Origin: Psilocybe azurescens
Taxonomy: Eukaryota; Basidiomycota; Agaricomycetes; Agaricales; Agrocybaceae
Assembly (NCBI GenBank): GCA_023853785.1
Contig: JAJIRX010000851.1
Span: forward strand, 248,001-312,000
Direction of reading: 5' to 3'
Length of the DNA: 64,000 bases
Positions 1 to 11,621 of this stretch are shown here, one piece after another. Made by a program: the position numbers and the translations under genes. Numbering within the stretch: the first letter of the stretch is position 1; the number at the start of each line of letters is the position of its first letter. A model generated the notes under the pieces. That model saw nothing but the letters and a program-made list of their open reading frames with translations. It made no database searches and had not been told where the DNA came from.

Positions 1-367
1 TTACACAGTAGAAAAGGAACGCAAAAGATGAGCAGATATCGTGAATGATGGATGATGGGGCAGGCAGGGCGTAGCCATAGACATAGTAGTTGGATGCAAA
101 TGATGGGTTCGTCATGTGTGGAAAACAAAGCAAAAAGAAAATGATAAACGAACAATCGAAGGAAACGCACACCCAAAAGTAAAGAAGAAGAGGGAAAAGA
201 GGGAAAAGAGGATATCGAATTCATCAGAAAGAAAAAAGGCCACACATATGTTCATGAAAAAAGTGTGTGCAAAATGAAGAAAAAATCCCTTAAAAACCGA
301 GAAATGGAATAAATAGCTTATAAAATGATTATTCGTCCCCGGGCAGCAACAGCCCACAGGCCGTAGG
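1..367. other. 3' flank of the RasGEF gene
   Basis: This stretch lies downstream of the minus-strand RasGEF stop codon. It is A-rich on the plus strand (runs of gaaaag and aaagaa). I see no gene in it; it probably holds the 3' UTR and polyadenylation region. Confidence 0.5.
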
Positions 368-3300
368 TTATGAGGATGATGTGGCCTGAGATTGAGAGCG
401 TGTAGCCCAGTTGAATAGTTGGCGCATGTCGCTAGTAGGCGGGTTATCGGATGACTGTTTGGGTTCGACGAGCAAACTGATACACCTTATCAGCAAAAAG
501 GAGCTTTCTAGGGCAAGGAAACAACAACACACCTGCGCCGATAAAGATCCTGAAGGTCTCCATGATGCTTCGATTTCTCAAAAGCCACATTCAGATAGTC
601 CTGCACCTCCGGTATAGCTTTCAGGTTATAAGGAGCCTGAAATCGCTGCATATCTAATAAAATATGAATCGTTTCAGCATCAAATCTTTTGCAAGATCCA
701 CGAGAAATATTACGAAAGAACGACGAACCTTGCACAATCCTCGCCAATTTATGGTACTTGTTAAAGTTGAGGAGCTTTTTACTGGGATCAGTGGGTGAAG
801 CTCGGTGAGATGGATTGCCCTCGCGGCAAAACGTAACATCGGTAAGGTACAATCCTAAACAACAAGTTTCAGCCTCAATATGGTCAAGAGCAGAGTATAA
901 GTGAACGGAGAAAGGAGCTTACCCAAAAATGGTACAGCAGGAGGCGCCGTGTTACGTAGTTTGCTGCGATACTCGTGGTAGTTCCGGCTGTGATCAGCTA
1001 GCCTTCTCAGCGATTCTAGCTGGGCCTTGTACTTCTGAGATAGGCCCTGAAAACGTAATCTATAAGTAAACGAAGGACCAACAGGCACACAAATGAGGGT
1101 GTTACTTACAGACCACGTTTGATGCAGACGTGATATAACGGACGAGTCCAACGCTGCCAATATTGATCGTGACGTGCTAAAATTATTTAGCCCCGTGCAT
1201 CGCTGATGAAGAATAAGAAAAACGGAAAAACACGGTCAGTGACAAAGATTCAAGAATACAAAAAACAAAGAGAACGTACATCAGCAACTTTGACGAAGAA
1301 TTTGACTAGCGAAGTCCGTTTTTGATATCCGGCTCGTTGAGAATACTCTCTGCGACCCATCCCGTGATGACCGTGCTCAGCGTGCTGACAGCCCTAACAT
1401 TCACAGGCCGCGTAGCGCTCTTCCTGTCCACTCTCCAAAATCTCCTCCGGTTGAATAGCACAGTAAAGGTGGCACTCCATAATAGTCAACTGACGGGCAA
1501 GCTCCAACGTGTCAAAGTCCGTAATCACGATGTTCGCGAAGTCCTTCTTCCTGAGCGAAACCAACAGGGTCTTGGTCATCGTCGGTCGAGGAATCTCAGT
1601 ATTAGGACTCAAGGACGACGGAGGATTGATGGACATCCCAGGATCGCGAGAACGGTCAGCTTTAGGACTGACAGCGAGGTCCGTCGCCTGTTTGCGCATA
1701 TCGAGAAGGTCGAGTATCCGATTGGCGGGACCAGGGAACAAAATAGCCAATCCATCGCGCGTAAACGTCGTCAATGCCGACAGCGCAACATCATCGACTC
1801 CCTGCCGCCAATAAAGCTCCACCCACATCTTGATGAAATTCGACACTCGTAGCCGTACCGGAATGCCCTTCCGCTGCTGCCACAAGTGGATGTCCTCATT
1901 CGATATGCCCGTCGGAGGCTGGAGGTTATGCCGCGAAATAATAGCATCAACGAGTTCCGAGGGCGAAGAGAACAGTCGGAACGTCATAAAGAATATAGCA
2001 GAGAACGCCGGATCGACGATACTATCGTGTGGTGTCATCTTCTCAACAAGGACATCCATTGTTGCACCTACAAGATGCCCCTCGCTGTTATATGCGGCAT
2101 CGTCCATCGAATAATCATGGCCAAACATCCACGCGGAAGGATCCTGCAGAAATTCTGGAACAGGATTGAAAGGCATGTTGGGAAGCTCTCCATGGATGAT
2201 CTTCTCTTCCAAGTCATTTGCAGGGTGTCCTCGAACACTTCCTTCCCAAGTCGTACCGTCGTCATCCGTCTGCGCTAATGATGTAGGCGATGGGAAATCC
2301 GGCTCGACTGGTGTCCGGGAGACGATAATAGGGGCCAACTTGCCCTGACCCCCTTCATCTGGTGAAGTGGCACGTGTCTCATCCGAATGCACGTACGAAG
2401 ACTTGGAGAGGGTGCTAAACTCAGACCCGGAGGAAATTTCCCGTGATCGCAGAACAGGCGATGGCGTTTGAGCTTGGATGGTAAGGTCCTCATCCTCCAT
2501 GCCATTAAGGCGGTATCCACTGGAAGTGCCACCGCCCATATGAGCCGCAGAATTCAAGGGTGCTGCTATAGAAGGCTTGATAGGGGTCAAAGGGTGGGCG
2601 ATCACACTGTCAACATGGGATAAATTGACGATGAATGGTTTGTCCCCCACGGAGCGATTAAGGCAGACTTTCACGGCTGCCACACAGTCGGCCCCCTGCT
2701 TTTAATGCCCCAGTTGCCGATCGAAGAAGGATTTGCTTTTCAGCTTCTTCTGATGTTGTAGGGGGTAGAGAGAGCGTCAGAAGCCTGACTGACTCGGCAA
2801 GGGAACTAGTGACATTGTACAAACCCTCCTTCGCGGACTTGAGGTTGCCCACTCGATTGGGAGGAATATCAGGATGTTGCATCACCGCCTCTACGATGGT
2901 AAGAAGTTTGCAGACCATGTCCACAATTTCCCTGACAAGGTCATATAACACGCCTGTACTTGATGCGTACGATGTCCGAGAATGAGAATGTGCATGCCCA
3001 ATAAAAGCGGCGATAGTTGAAAGATAGTGGTCATGAGTAAATCGGAGAGCCTCCATCACTTGAGCTGCCGTTGAGGGACCTCGAGGAAATGGAGGTGGAG
3101 TATTGGGCATCGATTCTCGAGAGGATATCGAGGATGTAGAGGAGATACTATCAACGGACGGCCCTGATTTATGACGCATATACGCGCGATCTCGGAGAAG
3201 ATATTGTTCCTGCCTCGCACGAGCTAGGGATCTAGCCAACCCAGGACTATTGGCAGGTTCCGGAGGTCGTTCTCTCGAGCGAGGGCCAGCTATGCGCAAG

Positions 3301-4544
3301 CCAGGCCTGGGCACAATGGGATTTGAAGGTCGTCCTCTATGTTGCGTTGGCGTTTTGGTTGGGGAATCTTCATGTTCGTCATCATCACCGATATACGCCT
3401 GGCCAGCGGACGAGGCAGGAGTCGCAGTTCTTGCAGATTCTTGCTCTTCAGGTAACTCCACCCCGCATTTGACAGCGACGGCCAAAAATGATCGCACCTG
3501 AGAGAAAACCTGGCCTCCGAGCCGTAGCATTTTTGAACTTCGGTCTCTTGGGCATCTCCAACTAATTTGCCTTCAGAAGCCTTTTTGGCCTGCGAAACCA
3601 AGTTAGCCAGGATGGTCAATATCTGTTTCCGTTCTTCTGCTAGCACTGGGAAGTGTTGTAGGATGAGAGCATCGCGTTGTAGTGTTTCTGTTGAGGACAA
3701 AATGGCACGGACGCAAGAGATAATACAGGCGGTCGAGGGTTGAAAATGGGCTACACGATTGGAACGCACGGCGTTCTGAAGAAGAGATAAACCATGCAAT
3801 AGAGGAACCATGAGGGGCGGGCAATATGGGTCATCAGTGTCCTGTTCTGATGAGCCGGATAATGATAGATTATGCTGGTGACGTTCATGTCGTGGGTTGT
3901 GATTTTTCGATGCGACAGTGGTCCATGATGTTACGGAAGATGCAGATTGACTATGATTATGGCCCCGATTTAGCTAATCATTATTAGTAGTCGATCTTTT
4001 AGATCACAGAAAAAAAGCTCACAGAATTGATTCCTATGGGCTCTTCCTCCGTAAGAGGTGTTATATCTGCATTGACATAATTGCTGGGAAACCACCCACG
4101 GCGGCCATCGAGTTCTCCATCCCACCATCCGCTCGGATCTCGATTGTACACATGAATTACTTGACCAGTACGAAACGACAGACATGTAGAGTTTTGTTGT
4201 TGGGGGGAATAATCGTGCATTGCTAGGACATAATCTGGCCCTAACCGAACTGTTTCGTCGATCCCTGGACTAGCCGAGCGCGAACGTGAACTTTGTCTTG
4301 AAGATGGTAACTTAAGAGATGTTGCAGATGCATTCGTTGACGAAGATGTAGGAGAAACGATGGAGAGTGAGGAAGCGGTGGAAGCATTCGAAATGCTGCG
4401 CCCTCGTTGTGCATGGCGAAAACCATTGCTGGGCCCTGCAGAACCTGGTGTGGGTGACACACTTCGCTGGCGATGGTGTGTTTTGGCGGAAGATGGTCCT
4501 GCAGTCATTCCGGTAGTCGTATCTATGGCGAGACGAGAGTGCAT
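368..4544 (-). CDS. Cdc25-type Ras guanine nucleotide exchange factor with N-terminal SH3 domain
   Basis: The product would promote GDP release from Ras at the plasma membrane, upstream of cAMP/PKA or MAPK signalling (family knowledge). I read seven exons on the minus strand: 4544-4023, 3973-1280, 1202-1110, 1046-923, 854-729, 653-533 and 476-368, giving about 1262 residues. A Ser-rich N-terminus is followed by an SH3 domain at about residues 103-165 (ALYDY-like AMHDYSP, then GWWDGELDGRRGWFPSNYV). A long linker leads to a RasGEF_N region near 810-930 and the catalytic RasGEF domain from about 994 (LELARQLTIMEC, then NFNKYHKLARIV). The C-terminus near FNWATRSQSQ also matches the family. Four single-base shifts interrupt the frame (3530-3534, 2692-2696, 1423-1424, 1319-1323) and cancel overall. 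Domain identity is secure; whether the gene is intact depends on those indels. It is divergent from the 5452 gene. Confidence 0.92.
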
Positions 4545-5451
4545 GGCGTAGTAGTATGTGCAGAAACTTCAATTGATAACTGCATATCATTACAAATTAT
4601 AAAAATAACATCAGAGTATGATGAGATCGGTGTATTATAAGGACGTACAAGGAGATTATCAATTCCTTCTACCATCCAACAATCTCAGGTGTCTCCTAAA
4701 ATGTCGCAATTGTCCCGAAGAAGATGAATATTGGTTGGATTAAAAGATAGAATCGACAAGACTGGCAGAGGAGCCAATTTGTGCAAAAGCCAGGGTATTA
4801 AGAAATGAAGAAAGAGCCTGAAGACAAGGCGATTAACGTAGGATGAGCTAGAGAGTGACAGATGGAGATTGAATTAGGGAAGATGGGGTTCGAAATACAG
4901 TGGTCCCTTCCGCGCGAGGTGGGTAAAATTCCTGAATTTGAGGTGCTGAGAAGAACAAAAGACTTTACAGTTGAACGGGGATGGTATAAGCGCGAAAATA
5001 AGAAAAAGATAAGAACCTGTTGGCCGTTGCTCTAAGGCCCGCGAATGCCTCCGCGACAATCTGCGCCAACAGTCCACTTCCAACTTTGGCATAACATTGC
5101 CAAACACCGCCTCCGCCTTATTCTTGCACCTTCACCGTCGTTCCACTGCTTCACAGAAAGCTCCTCAATATGGTCTCCGGTATACCTGGAGAATCTCCAA
5201 GCAGCCGTGCCTTAAGGAGTGTGCATCAATGCACTGTTTCCACAACACGCAGGTGACTCAAGCCTGAAGCATCGCCGAAACTGCGCAGTCAATGAACGCG
5301 ACTGCTCCATGTAGCTTCCAAGGCTGCCATGCAACTCCAACGCGTACTATACAAGTACCCAGGAGCGAAATTTTTATATTATATTCCTTGATTCTGTGAG
5401 TCCTGCATCTTTACGCGTACACTAGTCAAAGTCTCATTCATTCATGCAGCA
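4545..5451. promoter_or_regulatory. Divergent promoter region between RasGEF and the proline-rich gene
   Basis: About 0.9 kb separates two divergent start codons, so both promoters and 5' leaders should lie here. A TATA-like AT run (tttttatattatat) at about 5371-5384 sits some 70-80 bp before the plus-strand ATG. A 77-codon minus-strand open frame at 4874-5107 could be an upstream ORF in the RasGEF leader, but it has no recognisable features. Confidence 0.45.
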
Positions 5452-7790
5452 ATGGCGGAGCATTTTGACTATCAAGTAAATAATAGAGCGCCTTCAATAG
5501 CTCGGCTTCCCGAAACTCTTCCTGGTTCATTCCCGCGAACCAACCGCTATTCGCATCATAGCGTCGCTCCAAGTACACGAACTTGGGTAACCAGCACTCA
5601 GCAATATCCTCCTGGGCCGCCTCCACCACAACCAATAAATGTTCCTTCACCTGTTCAAACTCTTCGACCCCTTCCGACTCCCCGTGCTCAAGCCCCACTA
5701 CACGTTGTCAACAACCCAGAACCACTGAATCTGGACAATGACCAGGGCCAAGGGCTCATTGGTGATCAACCGCGTCTTTTTGCTCAACAACCATCGACAT
5801 TCGATCCCAGTTTTGGCGCACTACGTCCTCGAAAAAAAAAGTCTTTTGTTGGGGGATTTGTGAAGCGCATTCGCAGACTTCCAAAATCTGTTTTTGGATA
5901 TGGTGCAGGAGCAGAAATGTCTGACAAAAGCAACTCAAGGCCTGGAGCAACTTCGGATACGGCAACCAGCGTCACTGGAATGAGTACTGGCAATACTCTA
6001 CCCCTCTATACCTCCAATCCACCGACTCCTGTTGTTGCGGGCCCCAAACCTCCTGGCTTAAATGGGTATCATCGACCTCACATGGTTATGTCAGAGCCAA
6101 CGATTCCAGAATCACCTCTTCCTTCCGTTGTTCGTCTCGAGGATCACAAACGGCCTAATCCTAGCTTCAGGGTGTTGCCTCCTTCTGAAGAGATTCAACT
6201 AGAGCATAATGGGCAACTTTTCGCAGCGGATGGCGATCCTTATTTCGAACACTCTGTAAGTGATGGACTGCCCAGAAACATGGCTGATCGAACAACAGTC
6301 ATGCTGTACAACGACCAAGAGACGCAATACTACGGCAGAAATTCTCATGCGCCTGCCCCCACCCCTCCAGTCGTTGCGCGGCAGTTAAGCAGTCAGGGAC
6401 TTTCGTATGTCAGTTCGGAACCTTTGGCACCTGTTCGCCCGACGTCATTTCATAGCACGCATCCTCATGTTCCTCCCCCGATCGAGATACCTCAGGCGAC
6501 ATTAACATCGGCACCAGGGCCTCGAGTATCCTACGCATCTCAAGCCCCTACGCCTCGTGCTACCCCACCATCATTAATTCCAGGTGCAGTTCATTCGTCG
6601 TCATCCGCTCCGCATAAGCCCCAGTTATCGCAGGCTCAGGCAACCGATCCACCCCCGACTTCTCAGCATGTTGATCCCGTTGGAGTGCCATCTTCAGAGC
6701 CCATTCAATCGCCGGTTAGCGTGCATCCCAATCCAGGCGCGGATTATCTCAAGATGACGCTCTCGCCTGAGCCTACCTCGCATGGCACGGTTACCTCCGG
6801 CACCTCTTACTATGACCCGTCGTTTTCGTCTTACTTGAATCCAGTCGAGAAGTTCTTCAAAACTCTTTACAACATGCCATGGGTCTCGCATAATCGTGTC
6901 ACCATTGACTATGTTCCCGGCGAAGGATTGGGCAGGATGAAGAAGAGAAAGTTCAGGCCAGCAACGTCGTGGTATCAGTCAATTCTCTCTAGGTCTCGAA
7001 GAAGCAGCGCATCTCTCGACCTGTTGAGCAGTGGTACTGGCTCACAGGCCTCGCCTCGGCATAGTTTAGGCATGGGCGTTGCGCTGGCTCTGGGTTCGCC
7101 GCTCTCTGGGTCTCGACGTAGTAAGACAGTATCTGACAAACATCGCAACACACACAAGTCTCGCCATCAATCCTCCTCGCGTCGACACGACCACCGCCAC
7201 CATCGCCACCACTATACCAACAGCAGCAGCGACAAAAGGCGCCGTCATACAGGTACCACCATGGACAGCACAGACACCGGCGGGAACCCCAAGATGCAAG
7301 CTGACATTAAACCCGCGTCAAGTCCTTTAATCCCGTCAATGTATCCATTCCAATACCCACCTTACCCCTACCCCGCCTTCTCAACATTTCCTATGCCCTT
7401 GCCCTTCCCAGCATCCGCGCCTGGTGTCCTTTCTGGGCATGATCCGAATCAACCTCCGCAAATGGTATTACGCCCCGGAGAACGACCTGCTGTTCCACGT
7501 GGACCACGTGGTGAACAGCAGCAGCCTATGCTATATGCACCGGCTGGGTACGCTCTGAATTCGTACCAATCTATGATGGCTCCTCCGCAGGTTTACGTTT
7601 TGTCATCTCCTACTCAGATGAATGCATCTGCACCCCCAAACTTGTTCCGAGTAGTAATAACAATACCAGCGCTGGCGCTGGCGCTAGTAGTGCTACTTTG
7701 CAGCAAACCCTACCAGCTCAGGGGCAACAGCAATCGGTGAATCACTCTGGAATGATGTTCATGCAGACTATACCCGGCGCGTTCAGTTAA
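5452..7790 (+). CDS. Uncharacterised proline/serine-rich protein
   Basis: I do not recognise a catalytic domain. The product is one exon of about 779 codons, rich in Pro, Ser, Thr and His, and so probably mostly disordered. Two better-ordered basic segments stand out: FVKRIRRLPKSVFGYGAG near residues 138-155, and a stretch near 461-520 with EKFFKTLYNMPWVS and DYVPGEGLGRMKKRKF. A His/Arg/Ser-rich patch (HRHHRHHY) lies near 590, and a Pro/Tyr/Phe-rich segment (YPFQYPPYPYP) follows. In the raw frame the end reads as an odd hydrophobic tail stopping at 7740. Adding one C to the C5 run at 7633-7637 instead gives a Gln/Ser/Asn-rich tail ending at 7790, in keeping with the rest. The start is the first ATG after the TATA-like run. 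A scaffold or regulatory role is only a guess. Confidence 0.75.
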
Positions 7791-7908
7791 TTACACTAGT
7801 TGCTCGATTCATTGCCATTATGTATTTAATAATATTACTATGTACGCAATTCGGCTCTATGAACAGGCTAATAGTAACTTGATGCGTTCTACTGGAATCA
7901 TCAGAGAC

Positions 7909-8154
7909 CTATCCTGTTATCTCGCCTCCCGCCATCAAGACTGTAGGATCGAAAAGACATTTCTTCCAGTCGTCTGGATTCTCTCTGATCTCGTTATCTC
8001 GCAATCGCTCTACTATTCCTCCAGGGATCGGATACCAAGTCCGGGCGCGACTCTCGAATGTACGCCCCATCGCTGCACCTGGAGTGGGTCGGGCCAAAGG
8101 GAATGGACCAGAACTGGAATGTCCGAGATTAGATTCTTCTGATATGTCGTTCAT
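7909..8154 (-). CDS. Possible small uncharacterised protein (81 aa)
   Basis: An 81-codon minus-strand frame runs from an ATG at 8154 to a TAG at 7909, convergent with the proline-rich gene. Its second half has a balanced, protein-like composition (WYPIPGGIVERLRDNEI, then NPDDWKKCLFDP) that looks more like coding sequence than the overlapping plus-strand frame at 7840-8142. I recognise no domain and see no signal peptide. It may be one exon of a larger gene. Its presence as a gene is uncertain. Confidence 0.35.
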   Translation of the reverse strand: MNDISEESNLGHSSSGPFPLARPTPGAAMGRTFESRARTWYPIPGGIVERLRDNEIRENPDDWKKCLFDPTVLMAGGEITG

Positions 8155-9184
8155 GGAATAGGCAAAGTTACTACGTATTTACGTACAGCAGTGGATGCAA
8201 TTGCAAGAATGGCATCCAGCATACTACATACGAAAAACCAATGCCAAAAAATGATCCGGGGTTCCAACCCACAAGGGGCCATTTTAGCGGCGGTTTCAAA
8301 AATTGTCGAAAAGAAATTCTGTTTCGAAAAGAGAGGCGGGTTCTTGTGTCTGTGCGTGTCTGTGCGTGGCTTCGGACTCGGGCGTACCCAGAATATCAGT
8401 CAATACGCAAGTCGCGGTAGCGATAAGAGGGAAGAAGGCTGGTAGGAATAGAGTAGGAATGGATTTTTCTGCCCACACTCTCTTTCTCCATCATCGAAAG
8501 TCTTCCCCGACCGTATGCATCCAAACCTTGTCCCAACCTTCTAGACTTATGAACCCATACTGTGTTCTCATTGACAACTGACAGAGATAAACTTGGAAAT
8601 TCATTTACTTGCAGGAACCGTACAAAGTCCTAAGTTTTATGCCTGCAGGCAACCCAATATAGATGGGTGGCCGATTGATAAGACAAACAGGAACAGAGTG
8701 TCACAGTCAGATCGCAACCCTGAATTGCGGGTTTATTGAGCGCTAAGACTCGGAAAATCCAGCTGCATTTCGTACATCCTCGCTAGGACATCTTGGAGAC
8801 ATCTATGCATGTGAGATACCGCCATCTACGACATTTTAATGGGTATGATAATAAAGGACCATAATTGCGGTAGATCCCGATCCCAGCTTCTTCAGGATTT
8901 CACCATCCGTGCGCACGCCGCACCACACCAAAGCAATGCCATCACCTTAATCCCTCAATCCTGCGCTATCTCATCTCTATTATCTAAGGCTCTTCTCGCT
9001 TAGCCGACGTTCTGTGTTCACATACACCCTGGGAGGCTACAGTGGCGCAGTGTGACATTAACCACTAGTTCGATAAAAATCTCGATCAAAAAATGACGCT
9101 AGCCGAGATATATAACTTCTGTTGTGTCTCTATCCATGCATCCAAGAAATTAGGGGCCCTATTCGACTTGACAGGAAAAAACCA
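8155..9184. other. Intergenic region upstream of the GSKIP-domain gene
   Basis: About 1 kb separates the possible small gene from the GSKIP-domain gene. Short open frames at 8191-8581 overlap on both strands and look random. The promoter of the 9185 gene should lie in the right part. I see nothing else that I can name. Confidence 0.4.
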
Positions 9185-9544
9185 ATGGCGTTCTCCTCGT
9201 CCTCGTCAATATCTTTCTGCCATTCGGAGCTGCAGCGAGCTCTGAAAGAGCAATCTTTTGGAATCAAAAACTTCACTATCCTCTCCTCATCTCACGAACA
9301 AGCATCTGCTGTCATCGTCCTCCTCGAAGGACGCAAAATTATCGTTCAGTTGACAACTCGAGGCTATTCGGTGGGTTCTCTACTATGCTGGCATTTTGAT
9401 CCATCTTTGTTCATTCGTCTCTAGATAATTGATGGTGGACCCTCCACCGTGCACGAAACGTTAGAAGGATTGTTACACATAAGCGCACTTTACGCCAAGA
9501 AACGTCAGGAGGTCCTCATGGCCAAACTGTCCAGACTAACATGA
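9185..9544 (+). CDS. GSKIP-domain protein (small, 101 aa)
   Basis: Two exons, 9185-9370 and 9425-9544, join in frame across a 54-nt intron (GTGGGT...CTAG) to give 101 residues. The pattern matches the GSKIP/CLU-N fold: a middle beta segment (IVLLEGRKIIVQLTTRGY) followed by a helical end with a conserved ETLEGLLHISALYAKKRQE-like block and AKLSRL. In animals GSKIP binds GSK3-beta and the PKA regulatory subunit; in fungi the role is unknown, so a kinase-scaffold function is inference. The ATG at 9185 is preferred over an in-frame ATG at 9122 because the upstream residues do not resemble the domain. The gene is convergent with the OGFR-domain gene, 233 bp away, and shows no frameshift. Confidence 0.75.
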
Positions 9545-9777
9545 CTCTTAATGAAAAAGTACGTATGTGGATTTTCTACCCAGGGACGTCAAAACAATAC
9601 TCACTACTATAACGATTTTCCTGTAGAACTAATGGATCACATAAGATTCTATGCTTAGATTTAGACAGCGTTGCTGCGTGCATGCACATGTAATATACAT
9701 CATTCAAAGTCTTCCGCCTTTACGTATACGCCTCCTCGTTGCAAATCCTCTGAGAACTTTTTCTCCTGCCTTTCATC

Positions 9778-10722
9778 CTAGACTCCCAGTCGTCCTGTCG
9801 CACTCCTATTTTGAATAGCCTTCTCATATTCCTGCCGTGTAAAGACATAATCGCCCTCCTCGGATGAACGGACCCGTTTTATGAGATTCATAATCCACGT
9901 CCTTTCTTCTTCGTTTCGTATGCAATTAGCCCACCATCTGTCCATACTACTACGAATCCCCCTGGAATTCAATTCATTCAACTCGCTCTGTTCGCTTAGA
10001 ACGTGTAGCAGGAATCCTGCATTGAGTCGCTCCAGTCCCATTTCAGAGGTGCATTTCAAAATACGGGAAATACGAAGATTATTGTGAGACGACCCTAATG
10101 GTGGGAGACGGTTAATAATCGGATCTAGCGGTAAAAAAAAGAGACGAATACTCACGAACGAGATTCTGATAACGGGCAGCATAATTCCGGGGAGGAAGGG
10201 CTCGATCCACAAGCCCTGTCTCGGCAGAGACAAGACGCATCCCGTAAAAATCAAGCATAAGCCTATACGACTGAATGATGCGTTCTATGACAACAGGATC
10301 TGCCATCATCTCGCGAATTTCGTGAGTTTGAAGAGGTTGGGATTCATAGTTCATTCCATATTCTCGAATAGGGAACCTAGAAATCATCAAGCAACACGTA
10401 AGACATAAACCATTCCGTACCGTATGCAGTCTCGAAGCGAAAGGGTGAGGCGAGTCCACCTACAGCCACTGTATATACCCATGCTTGGATTCCAATTTTC
10501 CGTAATCGCCGAACCAGCTAAACGGCGGGCAGTTGACAAGTAAGACGAGATTCTCGTTGAAGGATCCTATACCCACTCTGCGTGTATCTCTTCGATGGTA
10601 CGATTATCCGGCCTACAACGGAGGTTATTCGAGTAAAACTCGAGGTTTGCCTTGCTCAAAGGGTCATCGCTGACATCTGGATATTCATCAAGGAATTCTT
10701 GGACATCTCTTGGGATTGACAT
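9778..10722 (-). CDS. Opioid growth factor receptor (OGFR) conserved-domain protein
   Basis: Four exons on the minus strand (10722-10577, 10517-10464, 10376-10156, 10124-9778) give an uninterrupted 255-residue protein. Exon 1 carries NLEFYSNNLRCRPDNRTIEEIH; exon 2 HGYIQWL; exon 3 FPIREYGMN, LMLDFYGMRL and the ETG segment; exon 4 HNNLRISRILKCTSEMGLERLNA. This order matches the OGFR N-terminal conserved domain over its whole length. In animals the protein is a nuclear envelope-associated opioid peptide receptor. Fungi lack that ligand system, so the true function is unknown. The start at 10722 gives a clean N-terminus (MSIPRDVQ); an in-frame ATG lies upstream at 10809. No indels were found. Confidence 0.85.
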
Positions 10723-11594
10723 GTTCAAATGTGTTGCTGATCGGGGCCTGATATGCGAGGGAATTGAATGAACTGGGTAATCCCCAGTTTCGGCGGCGTA
10801 AAAGAGCAATGAAATTCAGGATGAAGTACTTTGAAGGAGGATTTGCACGGATGCTTATCGGTGAATGGGAATGCGAAGGTACCAAAATTACGCGTTGGAT
10901 ATTAAGAGCGATCACGTGGTCGACAATTAATTGCCACCCCTAAATTCGCGAGTATAAACTGCGACTTGAGCTCAGAAACAACCTCCTTCGGACCCAATAG
11001 CTTCCAAGACTCTGGATATAGGCTTTATTTCAGGATTTCGCGTGGCCATTTATCGGTAATAATATTAACACCCTCAAAATGCCTATGTATTTTTAAAATT
11101 CAGACCTTCCACACGTCCACCGTCTTCCACTCAGATGCAAAATCCAAATGAATCCTAGAATTTCTTCTGCATTTTCTAGAAATTTTCGTATGCTGTTTCT
11201 TCTTCCGAGCATACGTTATGTTGAGAAGGGGTAAAATGGGTAAAACGTGTTCATCGTGTCAAGTTCTTACTTTTCGCCGATGACCTCTCAAAATTTTGGT
11301 AGTTGAATGTAGTCTAGAATAGGCTTTCAACTGGCCAGATCACTAAGTCTTTTCTACTGCCGTAATTCTGTATTCATATTACAGCCCAGGTCCACGACTA
11401 CCGACTCGTAACCAAGACGCGTCGCTAGTATGCCCATGAATCGCCGTTTCTCTAAATCGGACAACCCACGCTGCCCACACGACGACGCTCGGGTTCTCTC
11501 CTGGTAAGCAAGAAATCCGAACCTAGATTTGATTCAAGCAGTTTTTTTTCGATCATTTTCCCTCATAACTGAGAATTCAGCCTATCGTTGACTC

Positions 11595-11621
11595 TTTTTT
11601 TTTTTTTTTTTTTTTTTTTTT
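11595..11621. repeat. Poly-T tract (27 nt)
   Basis: An uninterrupted run of 27 T lies in the gene-poor region. It could be an A-tail relic of a retroposed element on the minus strand, or simple microsatellite growth. No element body was recognised next to it. Confidence 0.95.

Noticed and set aside
8200..8290. Possible tRNA with B-box-like ggggttccaaccc
   Set aside because: No A box, D arm or acceptor stem could be paired upstream.
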